Source: an uncultured Duncaniella sp. (GTDB lineage Bacteria > Bacteroidota > Bacteroidia > Bacteroidales > Muribaculaceae). From it: 64,000 nucleotides of DNA. The stretch is taken from NCBI GenBank assembly GCA_910577255.1, contig CAJTMH010000001.1:496001-560000 (forward strand), written 5' to 3'. The notes beneath the pieces are model-generated. The model was not told where the DNA came from and did no database searches. It saw only the letters and a list, made by a program, of their open reading frames with translations. Made by a program: the position numbers and the translations under genes. Shown piece by piece: positions 53,602 to 62,310 of the stretch. Each line of letters begins with the position of its first letter. Within the stretch, counting starts at the first letter, position 1.

Positions 53602-54662
53602 AAATCAGCAGCCTCCTTTCTGATCGCATCGGCTCGGGCAGCATCAACGATGGATTGATAATTGGTGAAATAAGGCGAGAGCAACCAATCGGTATAACCA
53701 CTTTCAAGACCGAATACGGCTGATTCGGGCAACTCTCCGGTTGAGAGCCATATTTCCATATAGTTGTAAACCACTTGGTCAATATGCTTTATGACGCTCC
53801 CGGTGATGTTGCGCGACAGACCGGACTGGTCAATGTCCATGCCGGCTGTGAGTGGAGAGTTGGCATATTCGCGGGTGTAGCGGTAGATGCCTTGGTTGCT
53901 GCCACCTGCCACGGGAAATATAAAATCATAACTCTTGGTCCAGTCGCTCATACGCTGATAAGCAACCTGCGCTGAAATGTAGCCGGTCCAGTCGTCTGCA
54001 AGGTACTCGGTGAATGCCTCGGCGTCCACCCCGGAATTCTTGAAGCCGTCGCGGAAGCCGTTCCCGGCTTTGGCTATTGTCTTGTCGCCTTGATGCGCGA
54101 GGAGAATAAGAGCGTCTTTCTTGCTCTCTGTCCCGGCATTGCGTTGCTGAAGATATGTTGCAGCAGTCACTCCGGCAAGATATGATGCGCCATACATCGA
54201 CATACGGAATGTAGTGATGGGTAGACCTTCCTCATTATCTGATTCAAAGAGAAGCAGACGCTTGTTCGGTGTCAAGGATCGGACTTTCAGAGCATCCGTC
54301 ACCAATTCCTCATAGTCGTTACTCCCTGCAATAAACAATGCGGGTATATTGCTTTCGGGAAGTGACAGCCAATCGGAAAGCAAACGCTCTGCCTCCTCGA
54401 TAGTGCCGGGAGAGTATTGGTACATTTCAACATCATCGTGATGAGCCTTCTTGAAATTCTGTATTCCGACAAGAATACAGTCATTGTAGCCCTGATCTCC
54501 AAGGCCACCGGGTCCGTACAGTACTATAATCTGTGGAGTAGGTTCCGATGATGGCGGAGTAGGTTCATCTTGCTCCGATGAACATCCAGACGACACCAAC
54601 GAGAGAGAGCCCAGCATTGCTGCCGACCATGTGAATTTGAAAAGTCGTTTTATAATGTCCAT
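53598..54662 (-). CDS. BMP/Med-family substrate-binding lipoprotein, accessory island
   Basis: 354 residues; the signal peptide ends SLVSSGC (Cys27), followed by SSEQDEPTPPSSEP, an acid-rich then Pro/Ser linker. The body is a basic-membrane-protein-type binding fold (IIVLYGPGGLGDQGYNDCILVGIQNF, FIAGSNDYEELVTDAL, ASYLAGVTAATYL, GFKNSGVDAEAF, FPVAGGSNQGIYRY, AGMDIDQSG). BMP proteins normally feed nucleosides to an ABC transporter, but none is encoded here and the protein is predicted to face outward. It overlaps the C13 fusion gene by four bases and follows the MACPF gene by 22. Confidence 0.85.
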   Translation of the reverse strand: MDIIKRLFKFTWSAAMLGSLSLVSSGCSSEQDEPTPPSSEPTPQIIVLYGPGGLGDQGYNDCILVGIQNFKKAHHDDVEMYQYSPGTIEEAERLLSDWLSLPESNIPALFIAGSNDYEELVTDALKVRSLTPNKRLLLFESDNEEGLPITTFRMSMYGASYLAGVTAATYLQQRNAGTESKKDALILLAHQGDKTIAKAGNGFRDGFKNSGVDAEAFTEYLADDWTGYISAQVAYQRMSDWTKSYDFIFPVAGGSNQGIYRYTREYANSPLTAGMDIDQSGLSRNITGSVIKHIDQVVYNYMEIWLSTGELPESAVFGLESGYTDWLLSPYFTNYQSIVDAARADAIRKEAADL

Positions 54663-54684
54663 CGTTTCTGTTTTTAGTTTCTAC

Positions 54685-56973
54685 TTACAGTTTTTTTATA
54701 AACCTCACCGGATTATGCTTGCCTACATTTCTATCTTCCGCTGATTTATCTATCGAACTTTTGTCTGCGGCCACTATTGCTACGGTTCCTTTGGCAGTGT
54801 CAAAATGGATCATCTTGGGGTTATTACCGGGGTCAGATGTCCAATAATCAGCAGTATTATCTTCTTCAAACCTGTGACAATTGTAACCCAATGCACCTCC
54901 TCCATCAAAAAAAGCCTTAGCGATATTGTTACCTGTAATGTCGTTATTAACAAGATAATTTATAATTTCTTGGTAATCATTTGAGCTGGGAACTGACCAT
55001 CCAGTAGGAGCGAAATTAGGGAGTCGAGTTACATATAATGTATAGCCATCTGACTGCGATATTCCGGACCACCAACCTTTAATTGCAGTTCCGTCATTAA
55101 GCGCACGACCGCGATAATTAGTTTTAGTCCAGATCAAATCAAAAATCTTCACAATGGGATATTGACCATTTGCGGGATCTTCGCGGCAAATATCACGTGC
55201 AGCAAGATAGACACCATCAACTTTGCCTGAAACTATTGAGTTTTTTGGCATATCTGTGGATGGGGTTATAGTGGCACCACGAAGATAGAGTATTGAATTT
55301 GCGCCAAATGCGCTCTGCTCATATTCCTTAATGGTGACGTTCTTTCCTGACCATGCAACCCTACAAGGTTTATGGGATGAGTTGCCGATAAAGTAGCCCA
55401 TATTGTACCGAGGTTTATTATCAATGACAGGATAAACCACTGTAACACGCTGGGATTTGTTTAATAATGGAATAAATTCGTTGCAAATTTGAGCAACCAC
55501 GTGTCCGTTAATACTCACCTCCTTAATAAGGGTTTCGTCATCGCTAAAAGTTGGAACATTGAATTTTGCAACTGTTCCACATTGGAAAGAAGTTTCAATT
55601 GGAGGAAAATCTTCCAACATCTGAGTGCCTTCCATATAGGCTTTAAGTCCTTTATAACGGTCGAGATAGTTGTCCTGGTCTACGAGTTCGTAAAGAGGTA
55701 TGAGGTCTCCCTGAAGGAATCCGACAAGTGCCATATTGTCATTGGTGAGAGAGTTTTGCCATGCAGTCACATTGGAGGATGTGAAACCATTTTCGCCAAT
55801 AAGTGCATTTATTGAACTTGTGGAACCGCCGGTAACAGATAAACTGGTTTGACAATTTTTCTTATTGCTTTCGTACGAACTCTTAAATTTTTCATCAACA
55901 GAAGCATTTACGTTCACGAACGCATTTTTATATGACGCGGATGCAAAAGCGTTGATGTCATATTCGCTGGTGACTTTGCTAATATCCACGCTCATACTGT
56001 AACGGATTCGTCCGCCGAGATTGGCGCTCAGAGGCATATGGGTGCCATAATCCATAATCAACTGCTTGTAGCCTTCACGAGTATTTGCATAAGCAGAGGA
56101 AAGCCCGTTGATTGCTTTGTATGCTTTCGTAGTCATATAATCTTTTGAGCGCAAATCTGCGATGTCGGCTTCTACGAGAATACGCTCTTTTAATATATTA
56201 TAGTATACCAAGGCATACTCGTGATTGTTTGACTGGAAGTAACTGCTATTGAAAGAGGAGTTAAACTCTCCCTTAAAACCGCAACTGCCTCCACTAACTC
56301 CTGCTTTAACTTGCAGTTCATTAGAAATGTCAGTGATAGTAGAGCCTGTATAAGACTGGAAATCCAGATTGGTCTGCTGAGTACCATAAACAATTTCTCC
56401 ATTGCTTACCATTTCAGCGAATTTCAAAATTGGATTATTCTTGATTGAGTTAGGAGTAGCATAGCCATTAGTGGCATCGTAGCCATAGCCGACAGCATAA
56501 ATGCTGTTTCCGCGGCCAATTTCTACCGCATTGTCATCGTAATCGCCGGCCCATTTTTGCTCCAGGGTATAAGTGACACTGTTTTCCGGAGAATTAGGGA
56601 AGATTATTTTTAGCTCACCTTTTTGGCGTTCTTCTTCATTATTGTCCAAAATGGCAAGTTGAACGGTTGCAGAACCACGTCCTTGCGAAGGAGTCGCATA
56701 GCAGAAATCGCCAGTGGTTTCGATAATCCATTCTCCCTCTGTTGTGATAGAAAAGGGTAACTCATAGCTCCACATCTCTAACTCCATGAGATTTGCACCT
56801 TCGGGCATCTCTATTGTAGCCGGGGTCAAGACTTTTTCATCCGAACATGATATAATACCGAAGCAGAGAAAGCAACACATTGCGCACAGCATGATTGTTC
56901 GGATAATCAAGCATTCCCTTAAGTTGATATTTTCCATATTTTCAGTAATATGTGATCTGATTGATTTATTCAT
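54685..56973 (-). CDS. MACPF-domain lipoprotein, candidate pore-forming antibacterial protein
   Basis: 762 residues; signal segment with lipobox GIISC (Cys43) followed by SDEK. After an N-terminal Ig/BACON-like domain (about 50-140, WSYELPFSITTEGEWIIETTG) comes the MACPF region (about 150-480), with the signature YGTHMPLSANLGGRI near 309-323 and helical clusters Ser/Asn-rich for membrane hairpins. The C-terminus (about 640-762; GWSVPSSNDYQEIINYLVNN, YWTSDPGNN, VRFIKKL) resembles the Fibrobacter-succinogenes-type paralogous domain. Bacteroidales MACPF proteins (BSAPs) kill related strains. A shorter start at 56937 is possible. It is the first large gene of the island operon. Confidence 0.88.
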   Translation of the reverse strand: MNKSIRSHITENMENINLRECLIIRTIMLCAMCCFLCFGIISCSDEKVLTPATIEMPEGANLMELEMWSYELPFSITTEGEWIIETTGDFCYATPSQGRGSATVQLAILDNNEEERQKGELKIIFPNSPENSVTYTLEQKWAGDYDDNAVEIGRGNSIYAVGYGYDATNGYATPNSIKNNPILKFAEMVSNGEIVYGTQQTNLDFQSYTGSTITDISNELQVKAGVSGGSCGFKGEFNSSFNSSYFQSNNHEYALVYYNILKERILVEADIADLRSKDYMTTKAYKAINGLSSAYANTREGYKQLIMDYGTHMPLSANLGGRIRYSMSVDISKVTSEYDINAFASASYKNAFVNVNASVDEKFKSSYESNKKNCQTSLSVTGGSTSSINALIGENGFTSSNVTAWQNSLTNDNMALVGFLQGDLIPLYELVDQDNYLDRYKGLKAYMEGTQMLEDFPPIETSFQCGTVAKFNVPTFSDDETLIKEVSINGHVVAQICNEFIPLLNKSQRVTVVYPVIDNKPRYNMGYFIGNSSHKPCRVAWSGKNVTIKEYEQSAFGANSILYLRGATITPSTDMPKNSIVSGKVDGVYLAARDICREDPANGQYPIVKIFDLIWTKTNYRGRALNDGTAIKGWWSGISQSDGYTLYVTRLPNFAPTGWSVPSSNDYQEIINYLVNNDITGNNIAKAFFDGGGALGYNCHRFEEDNTADYWTSDPGNNPKMIHFDTAKGTVAIVAADKSSIDKSAEDRNVGKHNPVRFIKKL

Positions 56974-57065
56974 TAATGGATTCTAAAGATGAGGTTAAAG
57001 TTGTTTTTTAATTCTTAATCACAGTCTCTTGCCAATAGAATTGCATATTTTTCAAACAGACGAAT

Positions 57066-57203
57066 CTATGTAGCCGTGTTTGCCAATTTCAGGAGACATA
57101 CAATCATCACTATGCCGAGCAGACTTACGATAACGAGTGCAATCCCGGACAGGAGTGGCAACCCTGATTTTATACGTTCCATAAATGTTTCTCTTTCCAT
57201 CAT
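57066..57203 (-). CDS. 45-residue single-span membrane protein
   Basis: A short frame starting MMERETFMERIKSGLPLLSG and ending in KLANTAT. Residues 15-38 form one strongly hydrophobic helix with a charged N-terminal part. The -7 element TAATTTTG lies 38 bases upstream, and the MACPF gene follows after 92 bases, so it is probably the first gene of the island operon. Small membrane proteins in this position can be immunity, holin-like or assembly factors; none of these is shown. Confidence 0.6.
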   Translation of the reverse strand: MMERETFMERIKSGLPLLSGIALVIVSLLGIVMIVCLLKLANTAT

Positions 57204-57240
57204 GGGCAAATTCCGTTTTTTAGATTGATTATAATGTCGA

Positions 57241-57248
57241 CAAAATTA
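57241..57248 (-). promoter_or_regulatory. -7 promoter element of the accessory island operon
   Basis: The minus strand reads TAATTTTG, a match to TAnnTTTG, upstream of the 45-residue membrane protein gene and facing away from the regulator gene. No clear -33 element is present, which would fit activator dependence. Confidence 0.6.
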
Positions 57249-57456
57249 GCATAGGAGAGGTAAAATGTTCATGTAATGAACCTACAAGTTTGTACCCTTT
57301 TCGACCAAAATGATTCCCTATTGAGTACAGACTACCTAAAGTTTGTACTATTTTGTGTACTCTTTTTAACTAATAATTGATAATCAGCAAATTACTCATT
57401 CATCACTTTTAACGTATTCAAAATGCGGACAATTACCACAGTCCGTAGTTTTTCAT

Positions 57457-57464
57457 TAAATTTG
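57457..57464 (+). promoter_or_regulatory. -7 promoter element of the TPR-AraC regulator gene
   Basis: TAAATTTG matches TAnnTTTG and ends four bases before the ATG at 57469. The intergenic region 56974-57468 thus holds the small membrane protein gene and two divergent promoters about 210 bases apart. Confidence 0.55.
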
Positions 57465-57468
57465 CAAA

Positions 57469-59136
57469 ATGAAATTCAGGATATTTACCATATTATTCAT
57501 TTATCTCCTATCTATTACCTCAGTTGTAATAGCTGGAGAAACGGACGGAAGAACTATAGCAAACGACCTTCGTCAAGCTATCGTATCCAAGCCGGATTCA
57601 GTGTTGGAAATACTGGATAAGATAGAGAATTCCAAATCTGAAATATTGTCCTCGTATCAAGTCGATCTGTTAAGGGGACTTGCCTACAATGAGAAACGAA
57701 TGTTTTCTCTCGTAGACAGGTACTCATCAAAAGCGTTATTGGCAGATTCAATAAACAATCATCCCAAAGAGAAACTTAATGCTCTGACACTCCAGTCGGT
57801 GGCTCGCTCTTTTTTCGGTAATTATCAAGGATGTATCGAAAGTGCAATTGAAGCCATGAAGATTGCACGTGAGACAGGGAACAAGGCAGCTGAATATAAT
57901 ATCCTCACCACCATGGCAAAAGCATCATTCGCTATGGGGAACCGTACGCAGGGATATGATTATCTCGATAAAATCATATCATCGGGGGCATCCTCTGACG
58001 ATGCTCGTGTGTTGGCAAATGTTTCCGCAGCATACGGCGTCAAGATAGTGGAACTTTATACCGATGACCGGTTCAGCGATGGGCTTGCCGAAGGATATAA
58101 ACGACTTGCAATTATTGACAAAATAGACAAAACAGGTGGTGCTCCGGGTGGTTTCACGGACCAACAGAGAGCGTACGCATACGCTCGTATCGCCTCCTGC
58201 GCCGAAAGAGCCGGTAAATTCTCAGAAGCCAGCAAGGCCTACAATTCATTCATAAACACCGATTATGCCCAGTATCCTATGGGACGAGCATATATAATGG
58301 ATTATCTGCTTGACTCCCATCAGTGGAAAAGGGTTCTTGAATTTACCGCACCACTATATCCCATATTAGCCAAAGGGGACACCATAAATGGTGACTATCA
58401 AAGCTTGTTGACATCTGATGGCAGAGCCCAAGCAGGACTTGGAAATTACCGAGAAGGATATGGACTCATACAACGAGCCTCCGCGATACAAGACAGCCTG
58501 TATATCCGAGAGAAAAACTCTTATGCCCAGGAATTGGCCACTGTCTTCGTCCTTAATGAGAAAGAACTTGAATTAGTAAACTCACAGGCTCAATCACAGA
58601 GACGGAAGATACTTCTGATAGCTTCTTTTGGTATCGTTATGCTTGTTGTTGTGATTCTGATTTTGACAATACGTGCGTATAGCCTCTCCATAAAACGGCA
58701 GAAATTGGCTGCCAGACAGATTGATGAACTTCTCGCCATGCACAAGATGACAACCATGTCGTCTGAAGAAGAGAAAGCGGATTTCCGAGTTTTCACTGAA
58801 ATGCAGCGCCATATTGTAGAAGAGGGGTTATTCAAATCACCAGACTTCAACCGAGATGGCATAGTGGAGGCTACAGGCATCTCCCGTGCGAAAGTGTCGC
58901 AACTTATCGAACGATTCGCTAAAGAAAGTGTCAATGATTATATAAACAGATTGCGTGTGGAGTATTCGGTTCAGATGATAAATGAGCACCCAAACTGGAC
59001 TATTGACGCGATTGCAGAAAGCTGTGGATATGTCAGACGCGCCACTTACTATAACCACTTCAATCGTTTGTACGGAATTACGCCGGCGCAATACCGTAAG
59101 GAAAGAGAAAAGACTAAACTACAATCGTCTGATTAA
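57469..59136 (+). CDS. Membrane-anchored TPR and AraC-type HTH regulator
   Basis: 555 residues. A signal peptide or first helix (MKFRIFTILFIYLLSITSVVIA) leads to a periplasmic region of TPR-like helices (about 30-370, e.g. CIESAIEAMKIARETGNKAAEYNILTTM). A membrane helix is at about 382-402 (ILLIASFGIVMLVVVILIL), then a coiled stretch and a cytosolic AraC-type HTH domain (about 450-540; GISRAKVSQLIERFAKESVNDYINRLRV, IDAIAESCGYVRRATYYNHFNRLYGITPAQYRKE). Such one-protein sensors link an envelope signal to transcription. Divergent placement beside the island operon makes that operon the likely target. Confidence 0.88.
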   Translation: MKFRIFTILFIYLLSITSVVIAGETDGRTIANDLRQAIVSKPDSVLEILDKIENSKSEILSSYQVDLLRGLAYNEKRMFSLVDRYSSKALLADSINNHPKEKLNALTLQSVARSFFGNYQGCIESAIEAMKIARETGNKAAEYNILTTMAKASFAMGNRTQGYDYLDKIISSGASSDDARVLANVSAAYGVKIVELYTDDRFSDGLAEGYKRLAIIDKIDKTGGAPGGFTDQQRAYAYARIASCAERAGKFSEASKAYNSFINTDYAQYPMGRAYIMDYLLDSHQWKRVLEFTAPLYPILAKGDTINGDYQSLLTSDGRAQAGLGNYREGYGLIQRASAIQDSLYIREKNSYAQELATVFVLNEKELELVNSQAQSQRRKILLIASFGIVMLVVVILILTIRAYSLSIKRQKLAARQIDELLAMHKMTTMSSEEEKADFRVFTEMQRHIVEEGLFKSPDFNRDGIVEATGISRAKVSQLIERFAKESVNDYINRLRVEYSVQMINEHPNWTIDAIAESCGYVRRATYYNHFNRLYGITPAQYRKEREKTKLQSSD

Positions 59137-59319
59137 CACGAACTCAACCGCTGCTGAAAGTCTTAAAAAAAACATGTTATACTATTCTCATGCCATCACA
59201 AGGCATAAACTAAGATAATTTGAATCATTAAAAGTGTAGATCATCCACCACACTTTTGCGATGCGTCTTCCTATGAATACGAGTTCCCAGATACTCTAAG
59301 AAATAATCAGTGTCATAAT

Positions 59320-59375
59320 CAACAGGCCAGCACCCCAAAGATTTTTCATCTAATCTTTGGGGTGCTGGCCTGTTG
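59320..59375. terminator. Perfect hairpin between the regulator gene and galE
   Basis: Arms CAACAGGCCAGCACCCCAAAGAT (59320-59342) and its exact reverse complement (59353-59375) around a 10-base loop. It lies between convergent genes and probably ends both transcripts, although no clear T tract follows. The rest of 59137-59398 shows nothing else. Confidence 0.75.
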
Positions 59376-59398
59376 AGTGTATCTTTAGAGGTATGGGA

Positions 59399-60436
59399 TT
59401 ACATTATCCCTCGTTCACGAAGTTTAAGCTGCCATGCCCATGCAGACCGCATAGTATCGGCCAGGGAAGAGGTGGCTTTCCAACCCAATACCTCGTTTGC
59501 ATAAGCAGGATTAGCCCATACTTTTTCGATGTCGCCGGTGCGACGACCTACAATCTTATGAGGCACCTTAACTCCAGTGGCTGTTTCAAATACATTTATA
59601 AGTTCAAGCACTGACACTCCATTGCCTGTCCCAAGATTGAAAATCTCAATCTTAGCATCGCTTTTGTCTTCAAGCATGCGCTCAACCGCGATGACATGGG
59701 CTTTTGCCAGGTCGACCACATTGATATAGTCGCGTATGCATGAACCGTCAGGAGTATCGTAATCATCACCAAACACACTCAGCTCCTTGCGGATACCGAT
59801 AGCTGTCTGTGTAAGATATGGAATGAGATTCTGGGGCACGCCATTGGGAAGTTCGCCAATCTCAGCCGAAGGATGGGCTCCCACCGGATTAAAGTAACGC
59901 AGAATCACGCTCTTAAACGGAGCTCCGGCGTTGATTACATCAGTAATGATTTCCTCGGATATCTGCTTTGTGTTACCATAGGGTGAAGTCGCCTTCTTGA
60001 TGGGAGCCTGTTCTGTTACAGGGTTCTCATCGGGTTCGCCATAGACGGTGCATGAAGAGGAGAAAACAATACCTTTCACACCATTGGGCCCCATCAAATC
60101 AAGGAGATTAAGGAGAGTGTTAAGATTGTTGCGGTAGTACAATATAGGCTTCTGCACACTCTCACCGACGGCTTTCGAAGCGGCAAAGTTAATGATACCT
60201 TTGACATCAGGATAGTCAGCAAAAAGCTTGGCAAGAGTATCGATATCTGTACAGTCGCCCTCAACAAAATCGGGGCGAATACCAGTGATTCGTTCAATAC
60301 CGTCAATAACATCGCGGTTCGAGTTTGACAGATTGTCAATAATTACAACCGGGTAACCGGCCTGCTGCAACTCCACGACGGTGTGAGAACCGATGTATCC
60401 GGTACCTCCTGTCACTAAGATTCTCTCTTTTTTCAT
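59399..60436 (-). CDS. galE: UDP-glucose 4-epimerase
   Basis: 345 residues from the ATG at 60436. Extended short-chain dehydrogenase with NAD motif VTGGTGYIGSHT, then FAASKAVGESV, the catalytic Ser in SSSCTVYGEP, and YGNTKQISE with the active-site Tyr-x-x-x-Lys. RYFNPVGAHPSAEIGE is typical of GalE. It interconverts UDP-glucose and UDP-galactose for glycan synthesis and galactose use. A TTG at 60466 in frame overlaps the upstream gene and was rejected. It is the last gene of the rluA-type operon, 26 bases after the glsB-like gene. Confidence 0.95.
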   Translation of the reverse strand: MKKERILVTGGTGYIGSHTVVELQQAGYPVVIIDNLSNSNRDVIDGIERITGIRPDFVEGDCTDIDTLAKLFADYPDVKGIINFAASKAVGESVQKPILYYRNNLNTLLNLLDLMGPNGVKGIVFSSSCTVYGEPDENPVTEQAPIKKATSPYGNTKQISEEIITDVINAGAPFKSVILRYFNPVGAHPSAEIGELPNGVPQNLIPYLTQTAIGIRKELSVFGDDYDTPDGSCIRDYINVVDLAKAHVIAVERMLEDKSDAKIEIFNLGTGNGVSVLELINVFETATGVKVPHKIVGRRTGDIEKVWANPAYANEVLGWKATSSLADTMRSAWAWQLKLRERGIM

Positions 60437-60462
60437 ACCTATATAGTAAAAGTTAGTTTTTA

Positions 60463-61410
60463 TCAATCATCATTTGACATGGACATCTGAAATGTACCTA
60501 TATGACGTTTTTTCTTCTCTTCAAAAATCTCTGAGATGGCAAAGAATATACCTGTCTCCTCCACATCCCCGAATTCATCGTTTATGGCCGTGCCAAACAT
60601 TTTCATCGTGGGCGACAAACTCATATATGAGTTGACGAGCGGCGGGATGTTGAAACCGTATTCGCGCACGGCGTGATTCAGGATTTTATAGTCCTCCTTG
60701 AAATTCTCGCCGATAAAAAGATTCTTCATAGCCTTCTCATCAATCTTGTTGGGAATCGGGTGCATCGGCCATACCAGACGCTCGTTGTCAGGGAAATGTT
60801 TGTGCAGGAAGTAAAGAATCATATCCCTACATGCGGAAGAATAGTTGGGATACATGGTCATCTTGCCAAAAAGATATCGTATCTCAGGATATATTACCGT
60901 GAGAGCTCCTAAACCGTCCCAAAGGTTATCCAATGCGAATAGAGCCTTTGCGCCGGCTTTTGAGGACTGGTATTCAAGTCTAACAAATGAACGACCTAAT
61001 TCGATTGTCTGCGGGAGGTATTCCTGCAAAAATTTGTCAGAAAAGTCAAACATGTGGCTTGTGGCGATACGTGGCTTACCGGACTCATTCATCTTTATAT
61101 CATTACCAATGATGAAGCGGTATCCGCCAAGTATGAGTTTTGACTCCGGATCCCACACTATAAGTTGCCGGCACGGAGGATCCATGACATCAAAATCATC
61201 TATGTCACAACTCTTACCGGTTCCGCCACCAGCCGCACGAAAAGCAATTTCTCGCAAACGTCCTATTTCGCGCATAGTATTGGGGCATTCTCTCCCATCT
61301 ATGACATATATCTCATTGTTGCTTTTGTTCGTGATCCGCAGCAGGCGGTCACGAGTCAAATCAGCTTCGATAAGCGATATGTCAACTGGGGCAATTATGT
61401 TTTCTGTCAT
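60463..61410 (-). CDS. glsB: GNAT/OlsB-like N-acyltransferase, GlsB type (glycine lipid synthesis)
   Basis: 315 residues. The acetyltransferase_5/OlsB-type core is visible: REIGRLREIAFRAAGGGTGKSCDID, IVWDPESKLILGGYRFIIG, FLPQTIELGRSFVRLEYQ-like (YLPQTIELGRSFVRLEYQ) and YLFGKMTMYPNYSSACRDMILYFL. In Bacteroides thetaiotaomicron GlsB attaches a 3-hydroxy fatty acid to glycine and GlsA adds the second acyl chain. Here a PlsC-type acyltransferase gene lies directly upstream, matching that pair. The lipid product is inferred from the family. Confidence 0.85.
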   Translation of the reverse strand: MTENIIAPVDISLIEADLTRDRLLRITNKSNNEIYVIDGRECPNTMREIGRLREIAFRAAGGGTGKSCDIDDFDVMDPPCRQLIVWDPESKLILGGYRFIIGNDIKMNESGKPRIATSHMFDFSDKFLQEYLPQTIELGRSFVRLEYQSSKAGAKALFALDNLWDGLGALTVIYPEIRYLFGKMTMYPNYSSACRDMILYFLHKHFPDNERLVWPMHPIPNKIDEKAMKNLFIGENFKEDYKILNHAVREYGFNIPPLVNSYMSLSPTMKMFGTAINDEFGDVEETGIFFAISEIFEEKKKRHIGTFQMSMSNDD

Positions 61411-61428
61411 CGTGTTATGGAGCTATCG

Positions 61429-62310
61429 TTAAGAATCAGAGGTAGACATATCCCTCAGACTATAAACTATTTCCCTAAGATGGTCTGCTTCAGACTGCGC
61501 ATCTTTTCCTCCTTTAAGTGATTGCCATGCAATCGGAGAACCGATATTTATATCGAATGTGGCACCTTCGCGATTAAATATCTCACGTGGTAGCCGAATC
61601 ATCTCAATATTGAATTTTAATCCAAGATGCGTTCTTAGTCGTGCAAATTTATAAAAAAACTGGGAATTTTCACCACTAAAGTACACAGGAATTATATTTC
61701 GTTTTGAAGAAATGGCTTTCCCTACCACCATTTTATGCCAACGTAGATCGGCAATACGTCCATCGTCCCCTTTTCGAGACACCATTCCAGCAGGGAACAT
61801 CACTATCGGTGCATCGCTGTTAAAAGCTTCCTCAAGCCTGGCCGCCGCGGTGCGTGACTGGGCTCCATGCTTGTTGATACCGATAAAAATATCATTGAGC
61901 GGAGTCACAAAATTCAACAGGTCATTGACTATAAAGTTCATTTTCTTATTGCCACCATATTGGGAAGCTACCATATCGGAAAGCACCAAGCCGTCAAGAC
62001 CACCCAACGGATGATTGGATACAATTATGACACGGCGGTCATCGGAGGGGAGGGAACCATGAACATTATACTTTATGGAAAGATCGCGGAGAACTCCCCG
62101 GCTAAAATCAACACCTGTCATATCGCCGTTGGAGGATAGAAGCTCGTTTAGCCTGTCCTGACATATTACCCGCTCAAGCCAACTGATCACAAACCGCGGT
62201 AATAACGGATAGTAACGCTGTGCACGCTGCCTCAACACAGCATCCACATCAATTTTCATAGGGGCAATCTTCTTGTCCGCATCCTCTGATGTTTGGGCCA
62301 TCTCACTCAT
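61429..62310 (-). CDS. glsA: PlsC-family O-acyltransferase, GlsA type (glycine lipid synthesis)
   Basis: 293 residues from the ATG at 62310; an ATG at 62301 is a close alternative, and longer starts fall inside the pseudouridine synthase gene. The acyltransferase HxxxxD motif is in VSNHPLGGLDGLVLSD. Block III follows as IVMFPAGMVSRKG and the later NIIPVYFSGENS matches block IV. These enzymes use acyl-ACP or acyl-CoA to acylate a hydroxyl group. The start overlaps the upstream gene by eight bases and the glsB-like gene follows after 18. Confidence 0.85.
   Translation of the reverse strand: MSEMAQTSEDADKKIAPMKIDVDAVLRQRAQRYYPLLPRFVISWLERVICQDRLNELLSSNGDMTGVDFSRGVLRDLSIKYNVHGSLPSDDRRVIIVSNHPLGGLDGLVLSDMVASQYGGNKKMNFIVNDLLNFVTPLNDIFIGINKHGAQSRTAAARLEEAFNSDAPIVMFPAGMVSRKGDDGRIADLRWHKMVVGKAISSKRNIIPVYFSGENSQFFYKFARLRTHLGLKFNIEMIRLPREIFNREGATFDINIGSPIAWQSLKGGKDAQSEADHLREIVYSLRDMSTSDS

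Noticed and set aside
53598..54662. BMP protein as part of an ABC nucleoside importer
   Set aside because: No permease or ATPase gene is present in the operon, and the acid-rich residues after the lipobox Cys point to surface exposure.
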